Assembly (NCBI GenBank): GCA_023362775.1
Contig: JALMGJ010000004.1
Coordinates: 54,911,298 to 54,975,297 of the forward strand
Length of the DNA stretch: 64,000 nt
DNA from: Charina bottae
Taxonomy: Eukaryota > Chordata > Lepidosauria > Squamata > Charinaidae
Direction of reading: 5' to 3'
Made by a program: the position numbers and the translations under genes. Below are positions 22,815 to 35,256 of this stretch, piece by piece; position 1 is the first letter of the stretch, and the number at the start of each line of letters is the position of its first letter. The notes under the pieces are model-generated. The model saw only the letters and a program-made list of their open reading frames with translations, did no database searches and was not told the origin of the DNA.

Positions 22815-24475
22815 TTGGGAGAGGGGGTGTTCCCGGCAGCTTTCAAGGAGGCGCTGGTGCGCCCCCTTCTCAAGAAGCCATCGCTGGACCCTACTATACT
22901 GGATAATTTTCGTTCAGTCTCCCACCTTCCCTTTTTGGGAAAGGTGGTTGAGAAGGTGGTGGTGTTGCAGCTCCAGAGGATTCTGGATGAAACGGATTAT
23001 CTGGACCCCTTTCAGTCAGGTTTCAGGCCGGGTTACGGGACGGAAACTGCATTGGTCGCACTTATGGATGATCTCTGGCGGGAGCGAGATGGAGGTAGTG
23101 CATCCATTCTCGCTCTTCTTGACCTCTCAGCGGCATTCGATATCGTCGACCACGGTATCCTTCTGGAACGGCTTAGGGAGTTCGGGGTGGGCGGTGTGGT
23201 CTTACGCTGGTTTGCCTCTTTCCTCCGAGGCCGGGCCCAGTCGGTGTTGATTGGGAGCGAGAGATCCAGCCCGCGGGCCCTTCTTTGTGGGGTCCCACAG
23301 GGCTCGGTACTCTCTCCGCTCCTCTACATGAAACCGCTGGGAGAGATCATCCGACACCACGGGGTGAGGTATCATCAATATGCCGATGATACCCAGTTGT
23401 ATATCTCCATCCCGGGTGAAGTAAGTGATGCAGTGACCGCCCTCTCCAAGTGCCTGGGGGCTGTAGGGGCCTGGATGGGGAAAAACAGGCTTCAGCTGAA
23501 CCCTAGTAAGATGGAGTGGCTGTGGATTAATGGCTCCTTGTCTTCTGGGAAATTGTCATCTTTAATTCTGGATGGGGTTGCACTACCCCAGACAGATCCG
23601 GTGCGTAACTTGGGAGTTCTCCTGGATTCACGACTCCTGCTTGAAGAGCAGGTGGCAGTCGTGACCAGGAGAGCTTTTGCAGAACTTCGGGTTGTGCGCC
23701 AGTTACGCCCCTTCCTGGAACAAGAGGCCCTTCGAACAGTCACTCATGCCCTGGTTATCTCTCACATAGACTACTGTAATGCGCTCTACATGGGGCTACC
23801 CTTGAAGAATATCCGGAAGCTACAACTGATCCAGAATGCAGCTGCGCGGACTGTTTTGGGTGTCCCAAGGAGGACTCATGTAACACCTTTGCTGCGCAAG
23901 CTGCACTGGGTTCCAGTTTGCTTCCGGGTACAATTCAAGGTGTTGGTTATTGGTTATCACCTTTAAAGCCCTACATGGCATGGGACCAGGATACCTAAGG
24001 GATCGTCTCATCCCCATCACTTCATCCCGTCCCACCCGGGCATGCAGAGAGGGCATGCTACGGATCCCATCGGTTAAGGAGTTCCACCTGGCGGGGTCTC
24101 GGAAGCGTGCTTTCTCTGCTGTTACCCCTGCCCTTTGGAATATTCTGCCCCCGGAGATCAGACAGTCCTCCTCACTCCTGGACTTCCGAAAAAGACTCAA
24201 AACCTGGTTTTGTCAATATGCTTGGGGCCAGAAGGAGATTGGAGATGGCTAGCACCTTAGATTCGCTCTGAGGGGCCCTTTTTATAACTTAAGAATACTC
24301 TGCTTTTGGATTCTATTTTACTCATTATATTTTAAATTATGGTTTATTACATATGTTTTTATTAGAAATGTATATCAATGATTTTAATTCTGTTGTAAAC
24401 CGCCCAGAGTCCCCCTTGGGGGAGTTGGGCGGTGATAAATCCAATAACTAAATAAATGAATAAATAAATTCATGT
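22815..24475 (+). mobile_element. L2-type LINE, RT-containing, plus
   Basis: A long RT frame (to 23966) shows FKEALVRPLLKKPSLDPTIL, FRPGYGTETALVALM, LLDLSAAFDIVDHGILLERL, GVPQGSVLSPLL and the catalytic YHQYADDTQLYIS, then a thumb/C-terminal region continuing in another frame to 24252. Compared with the minus copy at 44506 it lacks three residues after SPLL (NIY-type). A 7-bp duplication near 23945 (TTGGTTATTGGTTATC) shifts the frame. The 3' UTR hairpin GCCCAGAGTCCCCCTTGGGG and (AAAT)n tail end at about 24475. Confidence 0.92.
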
Positions 24476-24479
24476 TCTA

Positions 24480-26440
24480 AAACATATTTGTTCACCACTT
24501 TTGTTAATATCTTTTTTCCAAGGAGAACATAATCAAATTAGGAATGGAAAAATCAAATTATACCAACGATACCATTCAGAATATGTAAGCTGTAAGATGC
24601 ACTTAAGAAGGGTTAAATGGTTAAATGGTTCTTAGCATGCTGTCATTAAATGTGGAGAATAGAAAAAGATCATTTGTAACTGCCCTTTTTCTCAACAGGA
24701 TTGTACAACCTCTTTCAGACCTGACATCATTTGCACTTCTTAACCCAATAATAAATCCAACACTAATGTAATAATGACAAAAGATAGCAACATAGCATGC
24801 TCTGCACTAGCCTCCATAATGCCCTCCAGATGAGTTGTGATTAAAACTTCCAAAACATACCGAGAGCACCCAGTTAAGGAAAGCTGCTTCCTGCACTGCA
24901 GAGTTTGTATCTTTTAAAATGTGAATATACTAAAGGAACAGATGAACATAATGATGGAACTGCCCCATTCAGAAAGCCTGGTCCTGTTACAACTGAAGTC
25001 CACATCATTTGTACTACGTCTGCTTCAGTTGGAATTTGCCCCTTTGTTCATTAGCCAGACATCGCCTGCCACATCCTCTCTACATCCCTATAAAAATGCT
25101 TACACATGAGAATGAAGAAATATGATTATAAATAGGGGAGAACTTGTAAAACTCTTCCTGGCTACAAATTACAGTTTGCTTTCTTTTTGATCCTACAGGG
25201 GATCATGAGGTTTGTACTTTTCTCCTTGTTTAATATATGTTTGCTGACAGGAAACTTGTAAATTTTCCAGCTGAAGTAGTCCTCCATTGTCTAATGAGCT
25301 CTAATGTGTTTATGTGTGCACACACAAACAGACATGAATTTGAAGTACTATTCTGTATATTACAATTTATTAATACAAACAAAAATATATAAATATACAA
25401 ATATAATATAAAAGGGTTTTAATACTCCCTCTTCTTCATCCCTGGGTATTGTTTTTCAGAATCATTCTGCTTTCAGCAATCAGAAAGTTCAAAACTTTCA
25501 AACCGAGTTCTTTCCCATACCAAAAGCCACATTTCCCGGCGAAGGAGGGGAGGGAGCTGACTTTCTACCTACCAAGGTTCCAAATTCATAAAGCTATCTC
25601 TTTTTCAGAAGAATGCTAAATGTATGCTTAGAAAACATTCTAAACACAGCTAAGAGCAAGTGGGCAGGACCATGAGGTGACATGGGAAGGCTCCATCTCC
25701 CAGTCCCATCAACCTTTTTTTACCAGGGTACTTTTAACATCAGTTTAGTGCTGTTCCAGAATAGCACTTTTTCAGAAAAGAGTGCTAAACCCATGGCACT
25801 TCCAATGTACAAGAACACTTACATAAAAACGGAATTAGGTTTACCAAATGGCTAAACCTGCAGTTTAGCCCTGTCAAAACGTGCCTCTTTGCCAAACCCA
25901 GCCCCAGCCCCAGCCCCATTAAGAGGAGAGATGGGCATGTGCTTTTCTTGACAGCTGGTGACATTTGGTGGGAAAGCAAACAAAACTAGGGGAATTGACC
26001 AATCGCTTTCTTTAACTCGACCTGTACTGAAATTCTCCGGCCTTGTTATTGAGGGCTCCGCCATTTATGCCAGCAATCTCTTCTGCCAACTCAAGGCCGG
26101 AGAGCTGCACGTTAACAAAGCCATGAGGAAGAGCCCTAGATCAAGTATGACTGCTAAGATATTCTTACGTTCACTTTGCTTAGGGTGAATGTTGCTATAG
26201 TCTGATGGAAGATGTACAGGGTATTGTGCATTAATGTGTTTACCTTGAAATGCTTTTCTATTTCAACAACGTTTAAAATAATAGTTTAGATACGTATTTG
26301 TTTAAAAAGAGAAAAAGAGTAAAACAGAAATAGAACATCCCCAACCAGGATTAGGACTCCAAATTAGAAATTTTAAGAAAATAAATCCAAATAACAGCAT
26401 TATTTAAAGATTTTTTTCTGCAAAAAGCCAACCAAGTAAA
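24480..26440 (-). other. SH3KBP1: SH3KBP1 intron, unclassified
   Basis: Mostly AT-rich. A GC-richer island at 25850-26160 carries two CCAAT-type motifs and open frames on both strands, with no recognisable product. Confidence 0.4.
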
Positions 26441-26442
26441 TG

Positions 26443-26592
26443 AAAGCCGGCTGGGTGACCTTGGGCCAGTCACTCCCTCTCAGCCCAACCCACCTCACAG
26501 GGTTGTTGTTGTGGGGAAAATAGGAGGAGGAAGGAGTATTTGGCATGTTCGCCGCCTTGAGTTATTTATAAAAACAATAAAGGCGGGACAGA
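26443..26592 (+). mobile_element. tRNA-derived SINE (type 2) 3' part
   Basis: AGCCGGCTGGGTGACCTTGG, then GGGTTGTTGTTGTGGGGAAA and CGCCTTGAGTTATTTATAAA. The same sequence appears complete and inverted at 33598 and 47405. The tRNA head is missing here. It ends in an (AATG)n microsatellite. Confidence 0.8.
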
Positions 26593-26689
26593 AAATGAAT
26601 GAATGAATGAATGAATGAATGAATGAATTAATGAATGAATGAATGAATGAAAAAAACAAAGGGAGAAAAGAGGCAACATTGGTAGAGAT

Positions 26690-26736
<47 letters not shown>

Positions 26737-26836
26737 TATTGATTTAGACTTTTGACCATATCAATAATAAAATAAAATAAAATAAAATAAAATAAAATAA
26801 AATAAAATAAAATAAAATAAAATAAAATAAAATAAA
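26593..26836. repeat. Microsatellite cluster (AATG)n, (GATA)n, (AAAAT)n
   Basis: Three different arrays follow one another: AATG repeats at about 26597-26651, GATA at 26687-26736, and AAAAT/AAATA at about 26766-26836. Each is nearly pure. Confidence 0.95.
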
Positions 26837-26839
26837 AAG

Positions 26840-29800
26840 CCATTATAAACATACAAGCAAATACAAGTAGATACAAGTAAAACTGTAATACAAATTCATA
26901 TCAAACCGTCACCCCTACAGCCAACTCCAATCTGGTCTAAATAAACTGTCCTCTTTAAGACTGCCTTTGATACGAAGAGTGCAGTCTTACTAGTAATGAG
27001 CTGGTTCTTTCCCTACAAAAAATATGAATGTGCCTAATCTGACACTGGCTTCAAAAGCTATCTCTGTCATACCAAACCAAATGCAACATTAAAACCAAAG
27101 GAGCATCTCCCTGTCCCTTGAAAATACAGCAGTGAAAAAAAGATTAACAAGATATTTTTTTAAAAAGCATAATGTGCTACTTTACTTTTTGAGATGTCAT
27201 TTTCTATTACAATCTTCTTTTTCAGGTTAAAAACAACCACACTGTTCTCAAACTTAAAGCACAGAAAATAATAGGAATTAAAGGAAATAGGAACCAATTA
27301 CAAAACTTATCCTGGAACTTGAAGGTGTTGATTTGTATTTTTCTGTGCAGAGTTCCAGAAACAAGGGTGATTTGCAATGTTACAAAACACAGTCTAATCA
27401 TTTCCACAAATGTTAATATGTACAGTTGAAAAATTATGCCACCATGCTACCACAATGCTGAGCAGGGGCACTGCTGGCATACAAGGTGCCCTTGTGCAGA
27501 ATTCTACCTAGCGTGTGCACTCACCCGCCATTAATTTTTTTTAACTTTGCAACTGGCATACCCCTCATTCAGTGCCCTTGTACGGTGCACATTTTGCATA
27601 CTGGGTTGCAATTTTTCCTTCTATAAAATAAATCCATTCTTAATATCCTGCTCGGCATTTGTTTAACCCATGTAATATTCATGCTCCTTCTTTGGAGATT
27701 AGGTCATATATTTAATGAGAGAATGACCTTTAAAATTGGCTCAATCTGCAAGGACATTCGCAATCAAACTAAAACGTTAGTTAAAAAAAACATGATGTTA
27801 TTCTTATGGCTATAGTGTTTTTAAAATTATGTTCCCTGGCAATAATCCATTGGACTAACAGACAGATGGGTTCTTATTTAAAAGGCTCCTACAAAAGCAC
27901 AGAATCCTTGTAAGATCATTTTGCTAGTGCTCAAAATATTGCCAATGCATGTCTGTTAACTACTGCATTTGACTAAGTTGCAAACATTTTAGTTATATTA
28001 GAAGATGGAATTACAGTACGTTTTTATTAGCATAAAATTTGAGTTTTACCATTGCTAAGAAACAATGTTGTAATAAAGAAGTGCAATATTTTCAGAAGCA
28101 TTGCACTGGCCAGTATGAAATGGCTCTGTTTACTAAACAATTATAACTACAACAAAGCAAACAAGAGAATGCCAAGAGAATGGAACCGTAGATGCCATTC
28201 ATTCTCTTTCTCGAAAAAAGACAGGACAGACAGAAGGTGGAAAACAGCCTTACCATCATCAAGTGAAGAAGAATTACCCATGATAAAGGGATGTAAATGG
28301 GGAAAGCTTGAAGAAATATGAGTGGAAAGAAAAAGAAAGGCACCACTGGAAATGTAGAGAAAAAGAAAAGAAAAAAAAAGTGTGAGGAGAAAAGGAACAG
28401 ATCCATACACATACTTAACAATAGGACTAACAGTGCTTTTTCTCCCAAAGCTTTGTCTGTGTGAGTCATAAATAAAACAAAGAAAAAAGTCCCTTTGATA
28501 CGATACGCACATTAAAAACAAACAATGCTCACAATCCAACCTGGATGCCTTTCACTAATTCTGCTCTAACATAAATACCTGAAAGTCTTCATGCCAAGAA
28601 AATTACATTAAATAAATGCATGCTCTGGGGAGCTACAGTCATATGTACTGTACATGACAATGTCTATATTCATTTGACAGGTTAAATAAAATATTTCCAT
28701 AACCAAATGAACCTCACATTTCTGGCTAGCATACTACAGTGCAATAATATTGCAATACTATACAATATACAGTGCAATACTATTCTCCATTTCCCTTTCT
28801 AAGAAATGAGCTAGTATAATGAAAAATGTGTTGCTTCACCATTGCTGGACTCCTGCATAAAGGTGGACTTCAGACTGCAGCTGAGGCCTCTTGGTATCCC
28901 TGCCAAGTAACTTACCAAGACGGTGGTGAGAACATTTCTCACCTCTCATATATTTCACATTCATCCCCTTTGCCCTCCATCTGCCCTCAAATCCACTCTA
29001 ACATTACCCATGAATAATTTAATCTATTTTTGTATTTCTTTCCTCCATTTTCAAATGATTAACAATTTAAACATTTTCTCTAGCATCTGTATCTCAAAAA
29101 ATGGCTTTTATTTTCTTTTATTATTTCTAAATCTTACCAAAATACAAAAAGACTTTGAGCAACTTCACAGTATAAAAAGCAATGTTAATGTCTTAACTTT
29201 CTGTCATCATCATTCTCATTTACTGCCGTGACCTTCATTTATGTTAACTAAATATTGCAACTGTAATTCTGATTCAAAGATGAGAAAACCATGATGTTGC
29301 ATGTTAGTATTCTGTGTTCTTCTCACTCTAAGCTAATGTTCTCAAATCTGTTGCTTTATTTATTTGTTTGTTTGTTTATTAAATTTATACACCATCCATC
29401 TCACTATAAAAGTGACTCTGCTATATAGCCAATATTTATAAGGGGCAAGTCATCTGGAGGACATCAGTTCAAGGCTGGCTTATGGTTCATAACTGGCTTT
29501 TAAAGATACTGAACTAGCATCTCACCTCATTTAAGAACTGTTCTATTTCTGTCATCTAATTATTAGGAAAAGTCAGACTTTACCAGTTAATATAAAACCT
29601 CTTGTCTTCTTAGCTTATTTTAAATTTTTGTTGAATATGAAAGTATAATTATATTATACAAATTTTAAAAACATATATGCTGATGGCATTTTTTTCTTCA
29701 TAAAGTAGGAAATATTACACATTTTTAAGAATAAATGAACCTAAACTCCTACACAGGGTAGCAATAAGCAGAATATTCAATAATATTAAAATATATAAAC

Positions 29801-30608
29801 CTTTTTGTAATTTCATTTTCTGAAATCATTCTTTTTAAAAAGACATAACTTATTACTTGAACCACTGTCTATTAAAGCATATTATTAAAATTATTAAAAA
29901 TATTACTCTAAAATAAGAAAGATTAATTACTGGCTATATTAATTTTAACAATATGAGCTTCCTGAAGAAAGCACATCATAAAAGTAACAGAGCAAGCTAC
30001 CAGAGTTATGTAGTAATGCTTACAATTTAGGATACAAAGATTCTCCTCTTACAAAACTACGTCTGCTGGAGCCCAGTTGTTCCAGAACTGAGTGACTGAA
30101 GCAGATGATACTAGAATATTTCCATGTGAAAATGACACTTGGTGTGCTAACAGATATGTGATCACAGCAGAACACTTCACTTTCCAACCTAAGCGTACTA
30201 TCTTTACAACTTAGGACACTTCTTAAGGACAGCAAATTTGTTTAAAAAATGTAAAAATGACAATTTGTTTTTAATTTTCTCAAGATAGGGAATGTGGCTA
30301 AAATGCTTCACAAAGGCGCCTTAATTTTGAAGCTATTACAGAGCTCTACTACTTCTTTTGAAATAGCAACCATTTCAGGTAATTTAAAAAAAAAACCTCT
30401 AAATTTTTAATAACTTAAGTGACAAAATAGTATTCAGTTATGCAAAAGATCACAGACATTTAAAATATTATGTACCAAATTATTTGTGTTTCATAGGGAT
30501 ATAAAAGTATACAATGATTTTATAATAAATATGCCTATTGATTAAAATTCAGAAATACTGTTTTGATTTGGCAACTTGGTCTTATATATAAAATGTATTT
30601 CAACTTAC
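26840..30608 (-). other. SH3KBP1: SH3KBP1 intron, mostly without identified features
   Basis: AT-rich intron. A patch at 27430-27615 (GTGCCCTTGTGCAGAATTC with an inverted partner GTGCCCTTGTACGGTGCAC) may be an old MITE. A short L2-like tail (TTTATTTATTTGTTTG.., CACCATCCATCTCAC) lies at 29350-29415. Nothing else is supported. Confidence 0.4.
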
Positions 30609-30694
30609 CGATGTCATTGCTTCTTTCTGTGGGTTCCTTTTCTAAGGTGTTGGACAAAGAACAGCTCGCTAAATCTACTTTTGGAATATCATTC
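30609..30694 (-). CDS. SH3KBP1: SH3KBP1 exon between proline-rich region and CPI motif
   Basis: Codes for NDIPKVDLASCSLSNTLEKE then PTERSNDI, matching the family's SPKIDLAGSSLS...DRSNDIDLEG segment. 86 nt with split codons at both ends (Arg at 5', Asp at 3'). Acceptor CTGCAG, donor CG|GTAAGT-like (ATCG|GTAAG). It is less conserved than its neighbours. It is separated from the next exon by a 9.9-kb intron filled with LINEs. Confidence 0.95.
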
Positions 30695-31084
30695 CTGCAG
30701 TTACAGACAAGAGAGATGTTCCTTTAAATTGCCTCATTCACACTCTTTAGCATACATCATTTGAACTGGGGAAAAAGAAGCATTCCTCTATGCCTGCTCC
30801 GGTGTCACGGCAAGCTGTCAGAGACAGCCATCTCTCATAAAACAGCACACACTGCTTGGATTAACCTTATCTTGTTTCTCTTTAACACCTGTCCAAAGGA
30901 CCTATTTTAGACACACTAATATCCTAAACAATGTCTTAAATATTAACTGTGCCCTGATATTGAAGAAAATAACTTATCCATAATCTGAAAAATAGTTTCA
31001 GCCTCTCTCAATCATCATTACATGAAAGACAAAATAGGCTGTAAACTCAACTGTAAAACATGTGAGGTGCCCACCTGCAACAAA

Positions 31085-31620
31085 ATGGTTTCAATTTCAA
31101 TTCAATTTATTACGATCGTAGACCAGTACAAGCAGAGTGCCCAGTGAATATATAAATAAAACTTAAGACAAAATTAAAATACATTTATAAAACAACCTAA
31201 CTAACATCTATGAGTGAGGTCCAGGGTGCAGTCTATATTTAAATTATAAAATGAAGACTAAAATTATAACAACATCTAAAATTACAAACAAGTGATAACA
31301 TCTAAAGTTTAAATTAATTACAATTACATAGAATGTGTTTGGCTAGTGGAAAATTGGCCCATCAGGGTCCAGCGGATCTTCTGTGCTTAAATGGTTAAGC
31401 GCTCCCTAGTTCTTTTGCTACCCGTAGATCCTTTAGTATGATTTGTATTGGCACTGAGGGTTCGGATTACTAATATCTTCTCTGGCTGTTTGAAATGGGC
31501 ATTTTTTGCACTGTATAAATGGGTAGAATCAAAAGGAATACATCGGCTTTCCTTTAGTCCCTAGTGTCTGGGGGCTTCGACTCAGAAACAGCTAGGAATT
31601 ATGTTACATTTTTGATAAAG
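31085..31620 (-). mobile_element. Unclassified LINE 3' end
   Basis: The minus strand ends in ..CTACGATCGTAATAAATTGA followed by short TTGAA repeats (31085-31125), a typical non-LTR 3' terminus, possibly R4/Dong-like. Upstream (to about 31620) the sequence shows GC-richer decayed coding, but no motif I can name. Confidence 0.4.
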
Positions 31621-31951
31621 AAAAAGAACCATGGCATAATATGTTATAAGTTGTACCATCTATTCCCAGACTAGGCAGAACTGATGGCTCTTTACTTCCA
31701 AAAAACATCAGCTCTTTAATAAAACATCCCCTGTGATGTTTGTTGAACAATCATATTTATCTCTGTGGATACTTTAATGTTTATTTGTGTCATTCTTTCT
31801 TAAAATAGGTTTAGTTTCATTCTAGATTGTATGATATGGAATTTTTACTTTTTCCTTTAAGTTAAAGATGCCGAATAGTCCAGTGCATCTTTTCCACTAG
31901 ATATATTTATTTTGAGAACATGTCTCCTTTTGCAGTGTACTCTCATTCCAA

Positions 31952-32440
31952 GAATCATAGAATGTAATGTTTGGAAGGGATGTTGGAGACTATGTAGTCC
32001 AACCCACTGTCCCATCAGGAATCTAATGTTATTTTTTATTTATTTTTTTATTATAACATTAACCCTAATGTTGCAGTGTTCCTGACAGACAGCCATCCAG
32101 CCTGTTTCAAATCCAGCAGAGAGTCACCCCCTCTTGTAATGCAGATTGTTCCATTCTTGAACAGCTCTTACTGTCAGACTTTCTTTTCCATGATTCCAAC
32201 TGAAATAATTTCAATATCCCATTGTACCTTGTCTGGAATACAATTCAGATACTTGAAGACAGCTGTCATGTTTCCCTATAGTCTTCTCTTCACCAAGCTA
32301 AACATACCCAGCACTTCTTTGTAATTTTTTCCTTGCAGGCTGCTTATCACCTTGGCTGCTATTCTCTGGACATAGTCCAGTTTGTCAAAGTCATTCCTAA
32401 AACGTGGTGACTAGAATTGGACTCAATAGTCTAGGTTTGG
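31952..32440 (-). mobile_element. CR1-type LINE 3' fragment
   Basis: The plus strand reads AATCATAGAATGTAATGTTT, GGAAGGGATGTTGGAGACTA then GTAGTCCAACCC; this is the antisense of the CR1 3' terminus (ATTCTATGATT). The sequence CTTCTCTTCACCAAGCTAAA and TCATTCCTAAAACGTGGTGA further right fits the CR1 C-terminal coding region. A short ATTTATT insertion with a duplicated AATGTTA-type flank is at 32027-32065. Confidence 0.8.
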
Positions 32441-33358
32441 TCTGCCCAATGTAAATTAAAGAACAATGACTTCACTTTTGATTCAAAAACCTCTTAGGCT
32501 ACCTTGTTTGTACCACTTAGTTAACTGTGCCTTCCAACAAGTATCATAAATTACATCCCCAGAGAATCTATTTTTTTTCATACTTAAAAGAATGAGGGCC
32601 TGTTCTTCCACACTTATATAGTACTCGGAAGAACAAGACCAGTTTTTGTCTATGATAACTGAATACCCATAACCAAATCCTGACAATGACAATTATTTCA
32701 GGCCTGACACTTTCCTTTTTGATAATATGGAACAGCTAACTTAGCACTGACTTTATTTTTAAATGATATCAATATTGCCAGGTAATAATAGACATACCTA
32801 ATTTTCATGGAGGCAGACAGAGCCTATTAGTTAAATAAGTAATTTCAGAAACCCTCTGGCAAACAGTGGATATAGTGATCATTATGTCATCATCTCTATC
32901 AAACAGACCAAACAAATCAGAAGTTGCTTAGGAAACAGGCTCATATCCCATAACCAATCAGATTTGGTTATATCAACATGTGACTTTAGCCTTTATCCTG
33001 AAAGATTTTCAGCAATATGGAGAAATAGGTTTCTTTCACATATACATTCCTATACATGGTTTTATAACTAAAATTGTTCTGTGCTATTAAATAATCTAAG
33101 TTGCTACAAAAACTAAACCACAGTCTTCTTATTTGATGATGGAAGATAATTATCATTATAAAATAAATCAAAATTATTTATGTTACAGGTGACAAAGTGC
33201 TATGATTCTGCCCATCTTTTTAATAAGGATTGTTAAAGATATTTATATAAATTGTAAAATTAGTTTATCTTTATTTAATTTTTTATTGCTTTTCCCAAAG
33301 GCAGGAATCTTGTAAGACCCTGAAAGGAACTAAGGATGCAATTCTATACTCCTTTATC

Positions 33359-33577
33359 AGTGTAGCAGTTAAGGCATCAGACTAGAAACCAGGATACCGT
33401 GAGTTCTAGTCCCGCCTTAGGCACGAAGCCAGCTGGGTGACGTTGGGTCGGTCAGTCACTCTCAGCCCTAGGAAGGAGGCAATGGCAAACCACTTCCGAA
33501 AAACTTTGCCAAGAAAACTGCAGGAACTAATCCAGGCAGTCACCAGGAGTCAACACTGACTTGAAGGCACCCCCCCC
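33359..33577 (+). mobile_element. tRNA-derived SINE (type 2, Squam-like), plus
   Basis: The head TGTAGCAGTTAAGGCATCAG has an A-box-like start, followed by a B-box-like GAGTTCTAGTCCCGCC. The body is GAAGGAGGCAATGGCAAACC, AAGAAAACTGCAGG and CACCAGGAGTCAACACTGAC, ending in GGCAC and poly-C/A. It pairs as an inverted repeat with the SINE at 33598. Confidence 0.85.
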
Positions 33578-33597
33578 CCAAAAAAAAGAGTTGATAT

Positions 33598-33629
<32 letters not shown>

Positions 33630-33856
33630 TTTCTATTCCCGCCTTTATTATTTTTATAAATAACTTGAGGTGGTGAACATACCTAATACTCCTTCCTCCT
33701 CCTATTTTCCCCACAACAACAATCCTGTGAGGTGAGTGGGGCTGAGTGTGTGTGACTGGCCCAAGGCCACCCAGCCGGCTTTCATGCCTAAGGCGGGACT
33801 AGAACTCACAGACTCCTGGTTTCTAGCCCAGCACCTTAACCACTATATCCTGACAA
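33598..33856 (-). mobile_element. tRNA-derived SINE (type 2) with L2-like tail, minus
   Basis: The tRNA-like head is at the right (reverse of GAACTCACAGACTCCTGG / AGCCCAGCACCTTAACCACT), the body CCCAAGGCCACCCAGCCGGC, and the tail (TTTA)n at 33598-33630. It lies head-out against the 33359 copy and ends about 40 bp from the splice donor of the proline-rich exon. Confidence 0.85.
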
Positions 33857-33897
33857 CAAATGATCATTAGTTACAAACAAGTGATTATGTCAAATAC

Positions 33898-34060
33898 CTT
33901 GTTTGAGTCAGAGGCACAACTGGTCTTTCTGGTCTTCTGGGTGGCAGCGTACCAGGTCTGTTCAAAGAGTTTGCTTTTGGTGGTCGAGGTTTCTTGGGCG
34001 GTATAGCAGGAACAGAAGGCTTCTGTAAATCTAACGCTTTTTGCTCTCTCTCTGGTCTTT
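33898..34060 (-). CDS. SH3KBP1: SH3KBP1 proline-rich exon
   Basis: Encodes [20 protein letters not shown], then [20 protein letters not shown] and [15 protein letters not shown]. The polyproline motifs [13 protein letters not shown] and [10 protein letters not shown] are the family's SH3-ligand sites, which mediate intramolecular and partner SH3 binding. 163 nt, entering in phase 1 and leaving with a split Arg codon. The acceptor region (..GGTTTGAAG) has a weak pyrimidine tract. The downstream intron begins with an inverted SINE pair only about 40 bp from the donor. Confidence 0.96.
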
Positions 34061-34237
34061 CTTCAAACCAATTTTCCACCCAAAAGAATAAAGACATTTT
34101 TAAGCAGAATGATCATATACAACAGCTACAATAACCAATAAAAGGAAAAAGAAAAAAACTTGTAACTGTTTTACTGTGAAAGCAAATATATTATAGTTAG
34201 AGTCATTGAGAGTTGGGTGTCATACAAGTTTTAATCA

Positions 34238-34239
<2 letters not shown>

Positions 34240-34280
<41 letters not shown>
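34240..34280. repeat. (ATT)n microsatellite
   Basis: About 13 uninterrupted ATT units within the SH3KBP1 intron. Confidence 0.9.
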
Positions 34281-34282
<2 letters not shown>

Positions 34283-35256
34283 CAATTTGCATTTTACTTC
34301 ATTTATAGCTTTAAAAAAACCAGAATTTATTTAATGCACGCTAAAAATATTTCAAAGTTGTTATTTTCAACAATAATAAATATGAATCTTACTAACTTGC
34401 TATTGTTGACTAATTTAAGAATATTACTAATGCAAAGGAATTCTTAAAATTTAACTGAAATTTATAAATAGTTTACATCCATTTTTCTTATATTCTAAGA
34501 TATTAGATAATTATTCTCAGCTAATATTTGAACTAGAATTTAATGACTGAATGAATTTAATGATTTAATGGACCAGCTGGGGGGAAGGGGTGTCTGTCAA
34601 GTCTGAATGCCTATTAAATTCAAAAAGAGGTAATTGACCTCATTTGCAATCTTAATTGATGTTTTATTCCATTTGCATATTTAAGAAATAAATGTAATTA
34701 TTTGCATAAATTGATCCAATTATAATCAATTACATAATAATGCAAATGATGTCAATTGTCCAGACTGCTTCAGAAGCAACGGCCTTTGCTTGCTTTTTGA
34801 GATGGAAATAAACTATTTCTGGTTGCATCCAAGTTCTGTTGGGTCACAATCTGGAGAATCAAAAGTTTTATACTGGAATAGCCTTGGATGTTCTCGAGTA
34901 GGGTTACTTATATTTCATGTAACATTTAATAACATGCAATTTTAATAACTTGAAAGAGAAACTCAGAGAACCATACTTCATTGCTGATGCTTCTGCCACT
35001 GTTTTACAAGGAATCTTACAAGTGGGAAATTTTGGCCACAACAAAATTGGTGGCATAGGTGTCACAATCGCAAGTTAATTTCTACACACTACAATATGGA
35101 ATTCCATTATTCCTATTCCAGAAATTATCTGTAACAAAATCTTTCAACCAACTTTTCTGAGTCTCTGAACAAAAAGTTAGCACAAACAAGACGTTAAATC
35201 AACTTGTCTCTCAGCTGAAAGATTAAAATGGTTTCAAACAGAAGTACTATTCTTAC
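34281..35256 (-). other. SH3KBP1: SH3KBP1 intron, nothing further seen
   Basis: AT-rich and without a nameable repeat. Confidence 0.5.

Noticed and set aside
26687..26736. GATA array as a CRISPR-like or regulatory repeat
   Set aside because: Pure tetranucleotide array without spacers; vertebrate microsatellite.
28147..28539. Long minus-strand hydrophobic frame (SFLFLYISSGAF-type)
   Set aside because: It comes from the complement of a purine-rich stretch; no splice context or similarity supports a gene.
33885..34097. Reading the proline-rich exon as CD2AP
   Set aside because: CD2AP has a related proline-rich region, but the [18 protein letters not shown] and C-terminal exon sequences match SH3KBP1, and MAP3K15 is its neighbour.
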